DNA of 64,000 nt from Cryptomeria japonica (GCF_030272615.1 NC_081415.1:267356425-267420424), one strand, 5' to 3'; counted from the stretch's first letter, positions 35,274 to 47,824 are shown. Numbers and translations: made by a program. The notes: generated by a model from the letters alone, not told the origin.

Positions 35274-35554
35274 CTAACAATGGGGAGGATACTTGTAAGG
35301 AAAATGTCACTCCTGAGGGGCAAGTTGACTCCTGTTTTGAATACATTGATGTTGAAGGTTTTGATGACGAATTGGATATGGTTGATCCTAGATGTATAAG
35401 CCAAATGACACACTCTCTTCTTGGTAATTCCAAGCGAGGGAGAAAAAGCAATAGGGTTGTGAGAGAAGAAAGAGCAAAGGAAAAAGGGATAGTCAGTGTT
35501 ATGGATTTCTGGAATAGATCCAAGGGAGGAGATCCCTCCCTTGGAGGACAATGA
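35274..35554 (+). pseudogene. C-terminal end of LINE ORF1
   Basis: About 93 codons remain from the truncated 5' end to a TGA at 35552-35554. The product is acidic then basic (FDDELDMVDPR, NSKRGRKSNRVVREERAKEK), without a surviving RNA-binding domain. Its stop overlaps the start of ORF2 in an ATGA, suggesting stop-restart translation coupling in the active ancestor (inference). Confidence 0.7.
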
Positions 35555-38500
35555 GGATCTCCTCTTGGAATGTCAGGAGCTTGTTTGCCCCTCACAAAAG
35601 ACGTTTGGTCAAAAGGATTTTGACCAGACTCAACTCGGATATTATTCTACTTCAGGAAACCAAGCTCAATAGTGAAAAGGCTATTGAATTTGTAAAATTT
35701 TGTTTTAGATGGGAAGGTCTCTTCCAAGACGCATGTGGCTCTGTGGGTGGACTTGGTATTTTATGGAATTCTTCTATCATTGATGTAACACCAATTTATT
35801 CTTCTGATCACTGGATGGCGGTGAATGTTAAACACAAACCCTCGAACCCCTGCTTTCCCATGTTCAATGTGTATGGTCCCATCAAATCTGATGATAAACT
35901 CAGAATATGGTCTGAAATTACGAATCAAGCTTCCCTATTGGATTTGGTTAATATCATGGTGGCTGGAGATTTCAATGCTCTTCTTGATATTGATGACAAG
36001 GAGGGTGGCCTTAGGAAACCAACAAAAGTGATGGAAAACTTCTGCGACTTTGTTGCCAATTGCAGGTTGTTTGACATCATTCCGAAAAATGGGAAATTTA
36101 CATGGACAAATAGAAGATTGAATTTTTCCAAGATCTCAGAAAGACTTGACCGGTTCTTTGTTGGGGAAGGATGGCTGAAGGGTGATCAATCTCTAGAGTC
36201 TTCTATCACTCCCCAGGTTGGATCTGACCACTTCCCGATTACTCTATCCATTAATAATGATTGACTTGAACATAAAAACTATTTCAAACTATTAAGTATG
36301 TGGTGGAGGGACTTGAATTTCAAAGATAACATCTGAATGTGGTGGAATGAAAGTAACATGTTTTCTGGTCCTTCTAGCTTCACCTTCACAAAACGAATAC
36401 AGTTCTTGAAAAATAAGATAAAGATATGGAATAAAGCTTCTTTCAAGAACATTTTTGAAGAAAAAAACCGAATTGAGGAAGAGCTCGATGCATTAGGCGT
36501 TCTGGTTATGAATCATGGTATGACAAACACTGAATTCGAACTTGAAAAAAGTCTTAAAGATCAATATGCTGAAATATTAAAGAGGGAAGAGACCTAGCGA
36601 AAGGACAAATCAAGAGAACTATGGATTACTAATGGGGATCTTAATACAAAATTCTTTCATGCATCCTCGAAAGCTAGGCAAATCTATAACAAAATTGACT
36701 CCATCAAGGATGAGTCTAGGTCCATGAAGAGATCGACAAAAGATATTGAAATGGTTGCCCTGGATTACTTTATTGGTATTCTTGGTAAAGCCGAGGTGAT
36801 TTGTGACAACTCTGGTCCCTGGATTGTTGATATTATTGATCCTATCATTGATGACGCTAGTTGTGAAATGCTAACTGCTCCCTATACGCTGGAAGAAGTA
36901 AAAAATGTCATATTTTCCTTGCATCCGCACAAGGTGCCTGGACCTGATGGGATTACGATGGAATTATTCCAGAACTCTTGGGATCTGTTTGGAATGGACA
37001 TTTGGAAAATGTGGAGTTCAAAAAGAAACAAAAATTTGTAAAGGAGATTAATCACACCATCATCACTTTGATCCCGAAGAAACCAGATTGTGTAACAATG
37101 AAGGACTATCGCCCAATTTCATTATGTAACACAATATATAAAATAATCTCCAAAGCTATGGCTGAGAGACTCAAAAGGTTGCTACCTAAATTAATCTCGG
37201 AGAATCAAAATGGGTTCACCCCTGGCCAGGAAATTGTTGATAGCATTATTCTTGTATTTGAAGTGCTGCACTCACTACACAATGAAAAAATCAAGGGTTA
37301 ATTGGCAATTTCTTATTAATGTTTTGGAAAGATTTGGCTTCCTGCGCAAATGGCTGGACTGCATTCGATTTTGCATCTCTACGGTCAATTTCTCAATCCT
37401 TGTCAATGGGAATGTATGTAGCTACTTTGGTGCTGAAAAAGGTCTGAGACAAGGAGATCCCATGTCCCCTGCTCTATTTGTATTAATGGTTGAAACTCTG
37501 GGTAGATTTATTAAGAAAAAACATTGTGATGGGTTATGGAATGGTGTTATTATTCACAACCAATTTGAACCTATAACACATTCTCAGTTTGTCGATGACA
37601 CTATTGTTTTTGCGGAGGCCTCAATTAATGAAGCAAAGAACATTTCAGAGATCCTAAATATATATTCTGAGATGTCTGGGCAGGTAATGAACAAGGAAAA
37701 ATCTCAGCTCTTCTTCTTCAACACCACCAAAAGGATGCAAAGTCGAATTGCACAACTGTTGGACATAAATATATCTGAATTACCGTTGAAATATCTAGGG
37801 GTTAATATTGACAAAGGTTGCAGACAGAATCAAATATGGTAGGAGGTATTTGGTTCATGCCAAGCTAAAACATATTTATGGAAAAATAGGTGGTCATCAC
37901 AAGCTAGAAGATTAACCATGATCAAATCTGTCCTTTCAGCCATCCCAATATACAGTATGCCATGTTTTAAATTACCATATACTGCTGGGAAAAGTACAGA
38001 TAATTTACTCAAAAAGTTTGTTTGGGATGGTGCAAAGGATACACAGAAAATACCTCCCCTAAACTGGGAGACCATGTGTCTTTTAAAAGAAGATGGGGGG
38101 GTTGGTTTAAGGAAAATGTCACTACAAAACAGGGCTTGGGTGCAAAATTAACTTGGAAAATGTATAAGCAACCTTAAAATTATGGTGCAGACTGTTCCAA
38201 AAGAAATATCTTGATTATGAGTATCCATCAAGAATCCTTTCCATTGCAAACTCAGCTCGAGGATCTGCTACTTGAAATTTTTTATGGGATTGTAGAAATA
38301 TAATAACTGATCATTTATCATGGCAGATTGGTAATGGTAGGAAGGCCCTGTTCTTGAGGGACTCTTGGGATGGGTTGTCAGCATTGATCGACTTGATTGA
38401 GGATCAAGAATGGATTTACCTTGTTGAAAACAATATTGGAAAATATGTCCATAATTATTTTGAGGAGATGGCTAAATCGTGCGGTTACAGAATATGGAAA

Positions 38501-39757
38501 AGGATCACTATTGGTAACCCTACCTTATGTGTGAAAGTTTGGGATTTAATTAAAAACATATGCTTACCTGTCTCACATGAGGAAGATTAGGTGTTTTGGT
38601 GTGCCTCGAAATCGAGAGACTACAATGTCAAATTGGGATATGAGATTCAAAGAATACACGAGAATAAATCTGACTGGCCACATATGCTCTGTTGGAATAA
38701 GCGGGTCCTCCCAAAGGCAGGACCCTTTTTATGGGTTGCATTACATGGAATAATTTTAATGAGGGCTTGGTTGCAAACCATTGGCATTGCGGGTCCAAAT
38801 AGATGTATCATGTGTAGATCAGATGAAGAAACTACTAATCATCTGCTTTTTCATTGTCATGTGGCTGAGGAGTGTTGGAATTGGTATCGGGACAAAATCA
38901 ATTTGAGAGTTGCTAGAAACGAATTTCTGAAATATTTTTTGATATCCTGGCCAGCGAGATCGAAATCGAGATGGAGTAACCTCTTCCTAATTGGCCCCGC
39001 AATGATCGTCAGGCATATTTGGAAAGAAAGAAACAAAAGGATATTTAAGGACTCCTCGCTTACTGTGGACGAGCTTATCAAGAAAATCAAATTTGCTATT
39101 GAAGAAGTGATAAACGACAAGATTAGTATTGGTTCGTTGACCAACTATAATGATTGGGATCGAAAGATGGAAGACTATTGGTCACTCAAGATTCCAAATG
39201 CTTCTGATTCGCCTAAAAAAGTTAAACCGGACAAGAAATCTATCAAATGGGATGCCCCCCCAACTGGTTGGGTTAAACTCAATTTTGACAGAGCATGCAA
39301 AGGTAATCATGGTTCCTCTGGAATTGGCGCCATTATTCGAAATGAGAATGGGGAACTCCTACAAGGAATCTTCGACGGAATTAGTTGTGCTACCAATAAC
39401 GTAGCTAAGATAAGAGCTCTTGAAGTTGGACTTGCTCTTTGTATTCAATCTGGTCACCCCAAGGTAATAATTGAAGGTGACTCCCAGATTATCCTAAATG
39501 GAGTTTGCAATTCAAGATTTTAGAACAGATATTTAAATAAATGGATACCACGCATCAATTCCCTTCTTGGTTCTATTCTTATGTTTGAAATTAAGCATAG
39601 GTTTCGAGAGGACAACCGAACTGTCGATTACCTTAAAAATTTGGGTTTTAATATGAGTTACGGCAGAGTCATTTTGAATCAGAATTCGGTGTCAGATGGC
39701 ATCCTGGAGCAGATTCAGAAAGACAATATTACTACCCCATGCGAAGGTATTGGATAA
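35551..39757 (+). pseudogene. LINE ORF2: endonuclease, reverse transcriptase, zinc domain, RNase H
   Basis: Endonuclease 35551-36264: SWNVRSL, LQETKL, AGDFNALLD and SDHFPI are intact, then TGA at 36262. In-frame stops follow at 36334, 36595, 37840, 38588 and 39521, with frameshifts near 37012 and between 38150 and 38354. RT: PHKVPGPDGI, YRPISLCNTIYKIISKAMA, GLRQGDPMSPALF and catalytic FVDDT (about 37588-37602). RT motif A, which carries the first catalytic Asp, is missing: sequence jumps from LHNEKIKG (37300) to NWQFLINVL. The zinc-binding domain at about 38720-38890 shows CIMCRSDEETTNHLLFHC. RNase H 39256-39750 has NFDRA and EGDSQ, but the helix Glu position reads AK for AE. Ends TAA at 39757. 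Confidence 0.92.
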
Positions 39758-40837
39758 TCGACATAATTCTTGGGAGATCTCTGCCCGATCCGTAGGCATG
39801 TGTCCTCTGGTGGTCATTTGCTCTAGCTGCAACCGTCGTTTCAATCCTAGGATATTGGATCATGGTACTACGACAATCTCGATCTCTCTATTTTGATGGC
39901 AGATTCATATATCACATGGACTGATTTTGGCCATTCCATTTGGATTGCGGTTTCAGTCTTTGGGACACTTCATCATTTCCTTGCCGTGGTCTTTGTTTTT
40001 TGGGGAATGCTTCTGTCTGAATTAGCATCATGCTTATTTCAGGTGTTAAATCATGAATGGGACCCGTTTCATGCTCCTACATGTGCTTGTCTATAAATTA
40101 CCTCATGGTAGTGTTTATCCCCAGTCGACAGGCTTGAGAGATCTGGCATTGGTGTGATGCCTTCATCTATGATGAGGTTGTTCTTATGCCTCTGCTTGAT
40201 ATTATTGACTCTGGTGAACATGTGGTTGAGCTTTTCAATGGTTTCACTAAGCCATTCATTGGAGATAACATTGCCAATGCCATCCTCAGCCTGGAGGAGG
40301 GTACCAAGGTGAGCATACTAAAGACTTACTTCCAACCAGAAAACTAACTTTCCTCCGACTCTGAGGAGGGGGTTGACACTAAGGAGGATGACAGTGGCGG
40401 CACTGTTGACAGTGACACTATTCGTGAGTTGGCACGATGGGCTGTGAAAACGGAGGAGCGTGAAAGGATGAAAATGTTTGGAGAAAATGTGTGGGAAGTC
40501 TTTCGATGCACTGTGATAAATGGGAATATGGCCCCTTTCAAAAGACTAGCCGATTTTGATGATTGGTGGCTTTATGGGCAATCAACTGCCAATGTCATTA
40601 ATGTGGGGGAATATGCGGCAGTGATATATTAGGGTATATTTGGAAATATGTAGTTGGTCTTGCTATGGCGCGTGCTTTTGATCATATGTAACTTGTAAAT
40701 GTCGTATCAGGTAGTTTAAGTTTGGTTGGTCTATCAAGCATGTTCTTGCTTGAATGTTATGTAATCTTATATTTTAAAGTAATAGAGGGAGCTATCCCCA
40801 TTAAAGATAGCACTTACCTTAAAAAAAATAAAAATAA
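39758..40837 (+). other. 3' untranslated region and A-rich tail of the LINE, with small ORFs
   Basis: About 1.1 kb after ORF2. Open pieces include 39893-40096 and an acidic-to-basic stretch at about 40340-40632 (REL..WAVKTEERERMKMFGENVWE). Their origin is unknown to me; the second may be a genuine third ORF remnant, since a similar acidic tract followed by a short C-terminus closes the retroposed pseudogene ending at 20695, but no direct sequence match is evident. The region ends GGGAGCTATCCCCATTAAAG, then the tail. Confidence 0.6.
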
Positions 40838-40854
40838 AAAGTTTAATTTCAATT

Positions 40855-42470
40855 AATTAAAATTGAGACTTAAATATTTGTTGGATGTTTGTTATTGTAA
40901 ACTTATTTTAAGTGTATTTATGACTTTTAATCAATATTTCATTCAACTTTTAGTTTAAGAATTTAATGTACTATATTTGATATAATATTAATTATTAAAT
41001 TTATTTTTTATTTAATAGTATATTTTATTTTTGCTGGATATATTATAAGTATTTTTCATATATAGAATTTATATATATTATTGTTATATATATATTTTAT
41101 GTTTTATAATATGGGTTGCTAAATAAAAATACAATATAGTATAAATTATAATAATTATTTTTCATAAAATGTAATTAAAACATTAAAAATTTAATATGTT
41201 TAGTATTTATTTATATTCATTATTTAAATACATATATTATATTTATTTTAGATATTATTTGCAATTCAATTCACATTATTAAATATAATATAATTTTAAA
41301 TCAAATGTTAAATAAAACATTAAATATATTATATATTTAGTATTTTTTTATATTCATTATTAAATATATATAATTTAATATATCACTCTCCCTCTCGTTC
41401 TCTATCTCCATCCAACAGGTTGCCATGAGAAAAAGTAAACTTGAATCTTTTTATTAAGCAAAAAAAAATGGTGTTATATAAAGAGCGGATTCAAGCTATT
41501 CATTTTTATTTAAAACTTGCATTCTTTTCAAGGACAAAAAAAAATTGGGGTTATTATAATATTAATTTACACGTATTTTATATGTGTGTATATAAATGAT
41601 ATATGAATAATTAATAACTATATTATTATTATGTATTATAAAATATATTTATTATAAATAATTATAATATAATATGATAATATTATTATATTATATTAGA
41701 ATTTTATCATTAATAATTATAATATATATAAATCAATATTAAAATAAAATATTATTTATATTATAATTTTGCAACAAATATCTTAGATATATTAGTAACA
41801 AGATAACATAATATTATATAGGTATATTATATATATTAATAAGTATAACATTACTATTGTATATTTAAAAAAAAAATGCACAAATGTAGTACTATGTTGA
41901 ATTTTCAAAAAAATACAATTACAACTCTTCTCTGTCACTAGAATATTCTAGGTTGGTGTTATCAGATTTCCACAATCCATGCTAATTTTTAGTGATTTGT
42001 TTTTGGATTTGATTGTGTATACCATTTTTTTATCATCAATGTTTCGAATCGATTTGAAATTCAAGATGGTCAAGAATACTAAGGAGATGAAAAGGAATAA
42101 AAAAAAGATGGAGAGTAAGAAGGGGCCAAAAAAAGGGGAAAACAATATAAGAAATAATAACCCAAAACAATAAAAATAAACCAAAACATAAAGAAAACCA
42201 AAGAAATACTTGATTGCTCAAAAGTACATCTAGGTTTTCAGCAATTATGTAAGACTAAATGTCAATCACGCTCTATGTGATAAATTCCTTTAGGACCTCT
42301 TTAATTTATGTGATATTTCTTAATAACTTGTTTATTTTCTTTCTTTTGTATTTTCTTACACATATAATAGCTCTTGCATAAAAATGACCTTATTGTTTAA
42401 TTGTTAAACATTAACAAAAAGAAACTACTAAAACATAATAAGTCAAAGATTATTTCCAAAATTTGTAACA
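40855..42470. other. Very AT-rich low-complexity DNA, no gene
   Basis: Dominated by TATA/ATAT/TTAT runs, especially 40980-41380 and 41540-41860. A Lys-rich ORF at 41979-42173 is a composition artefact. Such DNA could serve as matrix attachment but nothing specific supports that. Confidence 0.5.
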
Positions 42471-42488
42471 ATATATAGCAAGTTTTAA

Positions 42489-42684
42489 CCCAAACAAGTA
42501 GCAGAGTTGTCTTGGGCTATGGATTTTCTCCCCATTGGTCTTGATTTCGACTCTGAGGCCTGGATTTAACCTCATGTATCGAGCAAGTGGGTTGTTCGGT
42601 ACATCCCCAGGGACTAGTCTCACCTCAACTCGCCCCAAATGGACATTGGACTAGGTCGCAAGGATACCCTGGGTGACCAAAAAC
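42489..42684 (+). mobile_element. tRNA-derived SINE with target-site duplications
   Basis: A 196-bp GC-richer island in AT-rich DNA, bracketed by near-identical repeats (ATATATAGCAAGTTTT at 42471-42486; ATATATATTGCAAGTTTT at 42685-42702). TAGCAGAGTTGT (42499-42510) matches the RNA polymerase III A box, and GATTTCGACTC (42543-42553) the B box, with normal tRNA-like spacing. The tail is short (CCAAAAAC). The minus-strand ORF over it is a shadow. Family name not assigned; the body with GGGTTGTTCGGTACATCCCC may be diagnostic for a search. Confidence 0.75.
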
Positions 42685-42704
42685 ATATATATTGCAAGTT
42701 TTTA

Positions 42705-43680
42705 TTTGAAAGAGATATATTTATTATTATATTGAAATGATTAAAAACAAAAAACAACTTGATAACAATCTTCAATATAGATGAACATGATTTATATAGG
42801 TATTAGTATTGTGTGTGTATCATTATTAAGGTATTAGTATTGTTTCTCAATTTATTTTATGTTGTATTTGGTTTTTTAATTATTTTAATATTTTGGTTTA
42901 TAGGTCTTTTTCGTATTTTCTTTCCTCTCTCCCTAAAGTATGTGCCCCCTTTCACCTCCCCTCTCCTCCGGCCTTTTTATTTAGTCTTTGTCTACAATCT
43001 ATCATTTCTTTCTTTCAGTTGTTCTTCTCATCCTCATGATGGTTCACGGAGTGTGACGCGAAACATTGATGCAAAAGTTCTCACACAATTTAATCCAAAA
43101 ATCTTGCATAATATCAACATGGACTGTGGAAATATAATGAATATGAATTATTTATATATTTTCTACATTTTTATCATTTTTCAAGTTAAAGCATCTAAGG
43201 AGATTGGATTTATGGAAAATTTGTGTGCATTTTTTTAGATTATATATGTTGGAAGACATGCATAGTGGTATGACGTTTACCAATAATTGTTTTCTTCTAT
43301 AGATTGGCCTCTCATTTCAAAGTAGCGTGGGTGAGGATCTAATTTTCAAAGATTGAGATGATTGAAGCTCTACACAAATAAAGACCTTCAAATCAAGATA
43401 GGAATGATTAATTTTGGCATAATCAAGTGTTGCCTTTTGGAATATTAACTGTTTTCATTATTTTATCCTCTTAGCAATTTTACTTCATCTAAACTATTAA
43501 TCACTGTTGCAATGTTCTTTGTTCTATATTGTGATTGAAAAGTTATCATTAATATAATCCATTTCATCAATCCTATTAATTTCATTTTCAATTAAATTTT
43601 CCCTTTAATTTTCTATCAGAATATCACTTAAACCTCCTATAGGATACGAGTGCTAGTTTTAGAGAATCTTCACCTCTTCC
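42705..43680. other. AT-rich intergenic DNA, no gene recognised
   Basis: The 141-codon ORF at 42813-43238 is Phe/Leu-rich and starts at a non-ATG codon; I see no domain, no splice pattern and no homologous feature. It is treated as chance. Confidence 0.4.
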
Positions 43681-44214
43681 ACTCTAATACCAGTTGTTGA
43701 ATTTCTAAATAAAATATAGGAAGAAGAGTGAAAAAACATATTGAACAATAAATCAATACCCAAAGATCGGAAATGCTTAGAAAAAAACTACTGCTACACA
43801 AAAGCACTCATGCTATGCTTTGTATTGCATTTAGAAATATGTTTGATGAAGTTGTATTGCATTTAGAAATATGTTTGATGAAGTTAAGTATCTTTTAAGG
43901 AATTCACTTACTATTTACTCAGCGGGAAAGAAAATCCTAATTAGTCCTTGTCTAGCTCATGGCCTAACCCTTTATATACACTGCGTGGGCAAAATATTAC
44001 TTGAATAGTAACTAAAACCAAGGGCTAGAACTACATGCTAAAATATATATATATATAAAAGAATATGTTGCGCTTAGGCATAAAACACGTGTAAGTGCAC
44101 TGCATGAACAATAAATCACTGAAGGATCATGTTGAGATTCAGATGCCCACAAGCCCTTAAACCATGCCTAGATAATCATAAACTTGTGATTAAATTTTCA
44201 TGGTGGTCCTAACA
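43681..44214 (-). repeat. Copia-like 5' LTR with primer-binding site
   Basis: TGGTATTAGAGT (minus, 43681-43692), close to the initiator tRNA-Met site, is followed after two bases by a TG..CA segment, 43695-44214 (520 bp), whose minus-strand start is TGTTAGGACC. No 3' LTR partner was found in the window, so this is a fragment or a misjudged boundary. Confidence 0.45.
43821..43884. repeat. Perfect tandem duplication of 32 bp
   Basis: Two identical copies, 43821-43852 and 43853-43884, each starting TGTATTGCATTTAG. It lies inside the putative copia LTR and looks recent. Confidence 0.85.
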
Positions 44215-46614
44215 CACTACTAAAGAGTCAACTGCACGGAGGAACAAAGTTTCAAAAGAATAGGTGCTTATAGAAATCTATTTGAACATTGCCATTGATA
44301 TTTATGCTCAATTGAAGCAATTATTGCATTCACTAAGTTTGAGACAATCACGGTCATCCAATTATATATTACTTTAACAATGACAATCTTTTGCAAATAA
44401 GGTTCACAAATCTTCAAATATTGTTCCAGTTGTGATTCTTATATTACCCCTAATTTTTATACACTGACAATTATGAGAGATTAGATGCTCAATGAACAAC
44501 ATTGAATTAAGATGAGAGTTTCTTGTAGTATGGCATAAATATGTTTATTTTGTTACTCTTGAAGCTTCAAATCCTGTCACATCATCTTTCCTGTTATTGA
44601 TCACATTCAATGAAACTCATTCAAACTTCTTAAAAGCAAATTTTTTCAAGATTTCAACAAATCAACATCAAATCTGAAACCCCTAGTTTCGTAATCAGTA
44701 CATTAATATACAACTGAACTTTCAGACACAACTTTTGATTGGAAGAATGTTAGGATGGTTGACATTGCAGTATAAATATATTCTCAATCAAAGGCAAAAT
44801 CTCACCCAATTTCTACTCATTTCACATTGTACAGCATCCACCTTGTAGATTTCATCCAAGTGGAAAATTTAAAATTGCTTATACGGGTCTGATCTCAAAC
44901 TTCATAATCTGGTGAATTTATTTGCAATCATTCAACTCAAACATTTATTATATAAAGGTATGTAGTTTCCTCTATCCCCTATTCATAATCAGGATTCGGG
45001 TCAAGAGGTCACGAGTTTACATTCTTTGCAATCTTTGTTTTCTAGCAAATTTGGAGTTTTCATGAGATTTATCCGAAACGTATGTGTGTTTTCTTCATCT
45101 GTTGGAGCATGTACAAGTGCTTCCAAGAATATGATTTCCCATCGTAGGTACCCAGGCAAATAGTCATGCCAGTTATTTTCTGTTAACACAAAATCAAACA
45201 TGTAATGATTCATTAATTTCCCACAATGGAAATTTTGAAGTTGTATAAGTTGGCATCAAATGTAATAAAAATGAGTATGACACCAGGAAAATCACTACAG
45301 AAGGAATCCATCTGAACGCTTGAAAGTTCTATTTAGCATAGCTTATCAATCAGGTAACTCGCAATTGCACTAACACAATATAATAATAAAACCATGCCTA
45401 AAAGGCTAAATGAATGCAGTGTTTTATGTACAGGAAGTACAGACATGAAGATAAAAGTAAATGTAAAGCTTCATATCTGGCGGTGAAAGACCACAAAGCA
45501 GGACACAAGTTTTTGTCTTATTTTGAGAAAAGTACAACTTGAAACATGTTTAACATGACCAAAAACACTTCCACGAGGAGGAGAATAGAGAGATAATCTT
45601 GAAGCAAATGCATTAATTTTATTTGCTGATGAATGGAAAACATTTTCCATTATTTTAAAAACTGGATTTTAAATATCAAATAGCCATGTGAGATCTTAAA
45701 ATAATCAAACTCAATAGAAAGCCATCTTACTACAAACCGATTTTTTTTTAAATAATCCACATAAAATTCACTCCAAGAGAATATGAACATAATAATTCAT
45801 GTTCTTTAAGGTTTAAAATATCGCATGAACTAAATAGGCAATCTGGAGTCTACAACTAGCAACCATGGGAAATAGACTGGAAGCGAAAGAAATCAGATCT
45901 TCAACAGAACCAATTTTTAAAACAGGCCACTTAATAATACTTCATAGAAAGCCCCATTATTATAAACCAATTTTTTAAATATTCCAAACAATATTCCTTC
46001 AAAGAAGCAAGGAAAATAGTTTGTTGAAAAAATTATGAATGTGGACGTAACCATCTCAGGGAGACATCCTCAAGGTATGCACACTAAAAAGTTGATAGGA
46101 AAGAGTTGTATGAATGATATGTTCTAACAAATAAGAATTCAAAACGAGAGACTCATTTTCAAAATGCAAATCTCTTCAGAATTAATAAGAAAGAAAGTGT
46201 AATGCTGTCCATAAATGACCAAGAGTTAATGGAACACATGCAACCTAATAGCAAAAAGAAAGTTGTGCTAATCGCATCTTCTACAACAGAAACATTAAAG
46301 TAAAAATAAAACTTGAAGAACCTTTCCTAAGGTATTAGTTTATCAAATACTAATTTCAGAACGGTTTCAGAGAATCTGCCAAGCAATACAGTTTTTCCTT
46401 CAACAGATTTTTTCCTTGAGATCAATATGGTTGTACAAGGATTCACTATGTACATGTGTATAACTTTCTAGAATCTACTAGTATTCAACCATTATACGTA
46501 TAAGATTTATTATAATTTCATTAGTATCTAAAGTTATATATATAGGTTTACAACATTTATCAACTTCAAACTTGGATGACAGTTATGCAAATGTTCAACT
46601 TTTAAGAGCCAATT
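44215..46614. other. AT-rich, intron-like DNA around one exon-like ORF
   Basis: No transposon boundary was recognised here. Apart from the candidate exon at 45021-45179 I see no gene. Moderate AT content and absence of repeats make it the least repetitive part of the window. Confidence 0.4.
45021..45179 (-). CDS. Candidate host exon, family unknown
   Basis: On the minus strand a pyrimidine-containing stretch ending GTGTTAACAG is a good splice acceptor (AG at 45180-45181). GTAAAC follows position 45021 as a possible donor. Between them 159 nt (a multiple of three) are open, encoding NNWHDYLPGYLRWEIIFLEA and then LVHAPTDEENTHTFRINLMK. The composition is that of a normal globular protein, unlike the surrounding ORFs, and no retroelement domain matches. 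I do not recognise the family. It could be an internal exon of a host gene with long introns, or an exon fragment in a pseudogene. No neighbouring exons could be confirmed. Confidence 0.4.
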
Positions 46615-46619
46615 ATAAG

Positions 46620-47043
46620 TGTTGGGACTGGGAGTACTTAGGACACTTTATTTAATTATTTCATTAATTAGGTCCTTTAATTGCTTTTTCACTAAGCTAA
46701 ACTTATGTACTTTTTATCTAGAGTTATGCTTTTCTATCTTAAGTTCACTTAGTGGTACTTTAGTTTAGCTGTAGTTGAGCTTTATTTAGCTCCTTGTTGC
46801 TTTTCTTCGGTTCTCCTAATTTTAGGATTAGGGCATCTCTTGCTTTCTATAAAGCAAGCCTTTATGCATTGTAATCAATAATCGTTTGTGCAATCAATAT
46901 AGAATTCTTAGGTTGTTATTAAGCGTATTATCTTTGCTTCATCTTTTTTGGGTGATAGGTGTTTTGCTTATAGATGATTCTTGGCTCCTATGGTTGTATC
47001 ATCAACTTCTACATGGTATCAAAGCTCAATCTTTGCTCTTACA
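46620..47043 (+). repeat. 5' LTR of the plus-strand copia-type element
   Basis: 424 bp, similar to 49068-49486 across its length; a small insertion (GGGACTGGG area) near the start distinguishes the copies. Confidence 0.9.
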
Positions 47044-47824
47044 TGGTATCAAAGTTGATCTGCCAAGTTCTTGTCCATATTCTTGAGGGATCCAGCTTTC
47101 AGTGATTTTTCTGTTCACAATGGGCTCAAATAAAGGTTGTCATCGTGTTCGCAACACCTCAAAACCTTAGGAATGACTATCGCTTCGTCAAAATCCGAGC
47201 AGCTAAAGTTTAAGGTCAATTAGATTGAGGGCACATTTTACGAGGCACAAAAATCCATACAACCGTACCTACACTTGCATCAAAAAATTTATAAATTTTT
47301 CGTTCAAAAATTTTCATTATCAAGAAATTTTTCATTTTTGGCAATTTTTCCATTTCTGTAAACCCTTCACACCTTCCAAGCCCTAATTGAGATGCAGTTG
47401 AATTTTGGCCGTAACTTGGTCATACGGAGTCGAAATTGTGCAAACATGAAATCGTCAAAAAGTTGATTCTAACGCCGATCCAGTGGTGCTAGTTGTATTG
47501 CCAAATCTACTCCAATTTTCAGTACCATGCCTGCAAAGTCGGATCTTCAATTTTGCACTTCTAGAGCGATATCTTGCACCTCTAGACTCCATTTTTTGAA
47601 AACCAAGTATCGTTGGAAAGGTGGTTCGGTGCTTTATCTAGATCTTCTGCTATTTTTTCCAGATTTTGCCCCAAGTACATTTTATTCAGATTTGTGTTTT
47701 CACTATCTGGTCTATTACTTGGATGTTTTGGCACCTGGAATGAATCTGTTTGTTGGAAGGGCTTTATTTGATTTGCTTTATATGTGCTGAGATTTTTTAG
47801 GTCTATTTATTTCATTTGAGGTAT

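Larger units (their letters stand above)
35274..40837 (+). mobile_element. L1-type LINE with RNase H, 5'-truncated and decayed
   Basis: A 17-bp target-site duplication (AAAGTTTAATTTGAATT at 35257-35273; one mismatch at 40838-40854) brackets it. The 3' end is the A-rich tail from about 40819 (ACCTTAAAAAAAATAAAAATAAA). It contains the end of ORF1 and all of ORF2 (apurinic endonuclease, RT, zinc-binding domain, RNase H), the arrangement of plant L1 elements that gained an RNase H. The 5' part of ORF1 and the promoter are missing, so insertion was 5'-truncated. Stops, frameshifts and a deletion in RT show it is dead. Confidence 0.92.

Noticed and set aside
42813-43238. 141-codon plus-strand ORF
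   Set aside because: Non-ATG start, Phe/Leu-rich composition, no domain or splice support.
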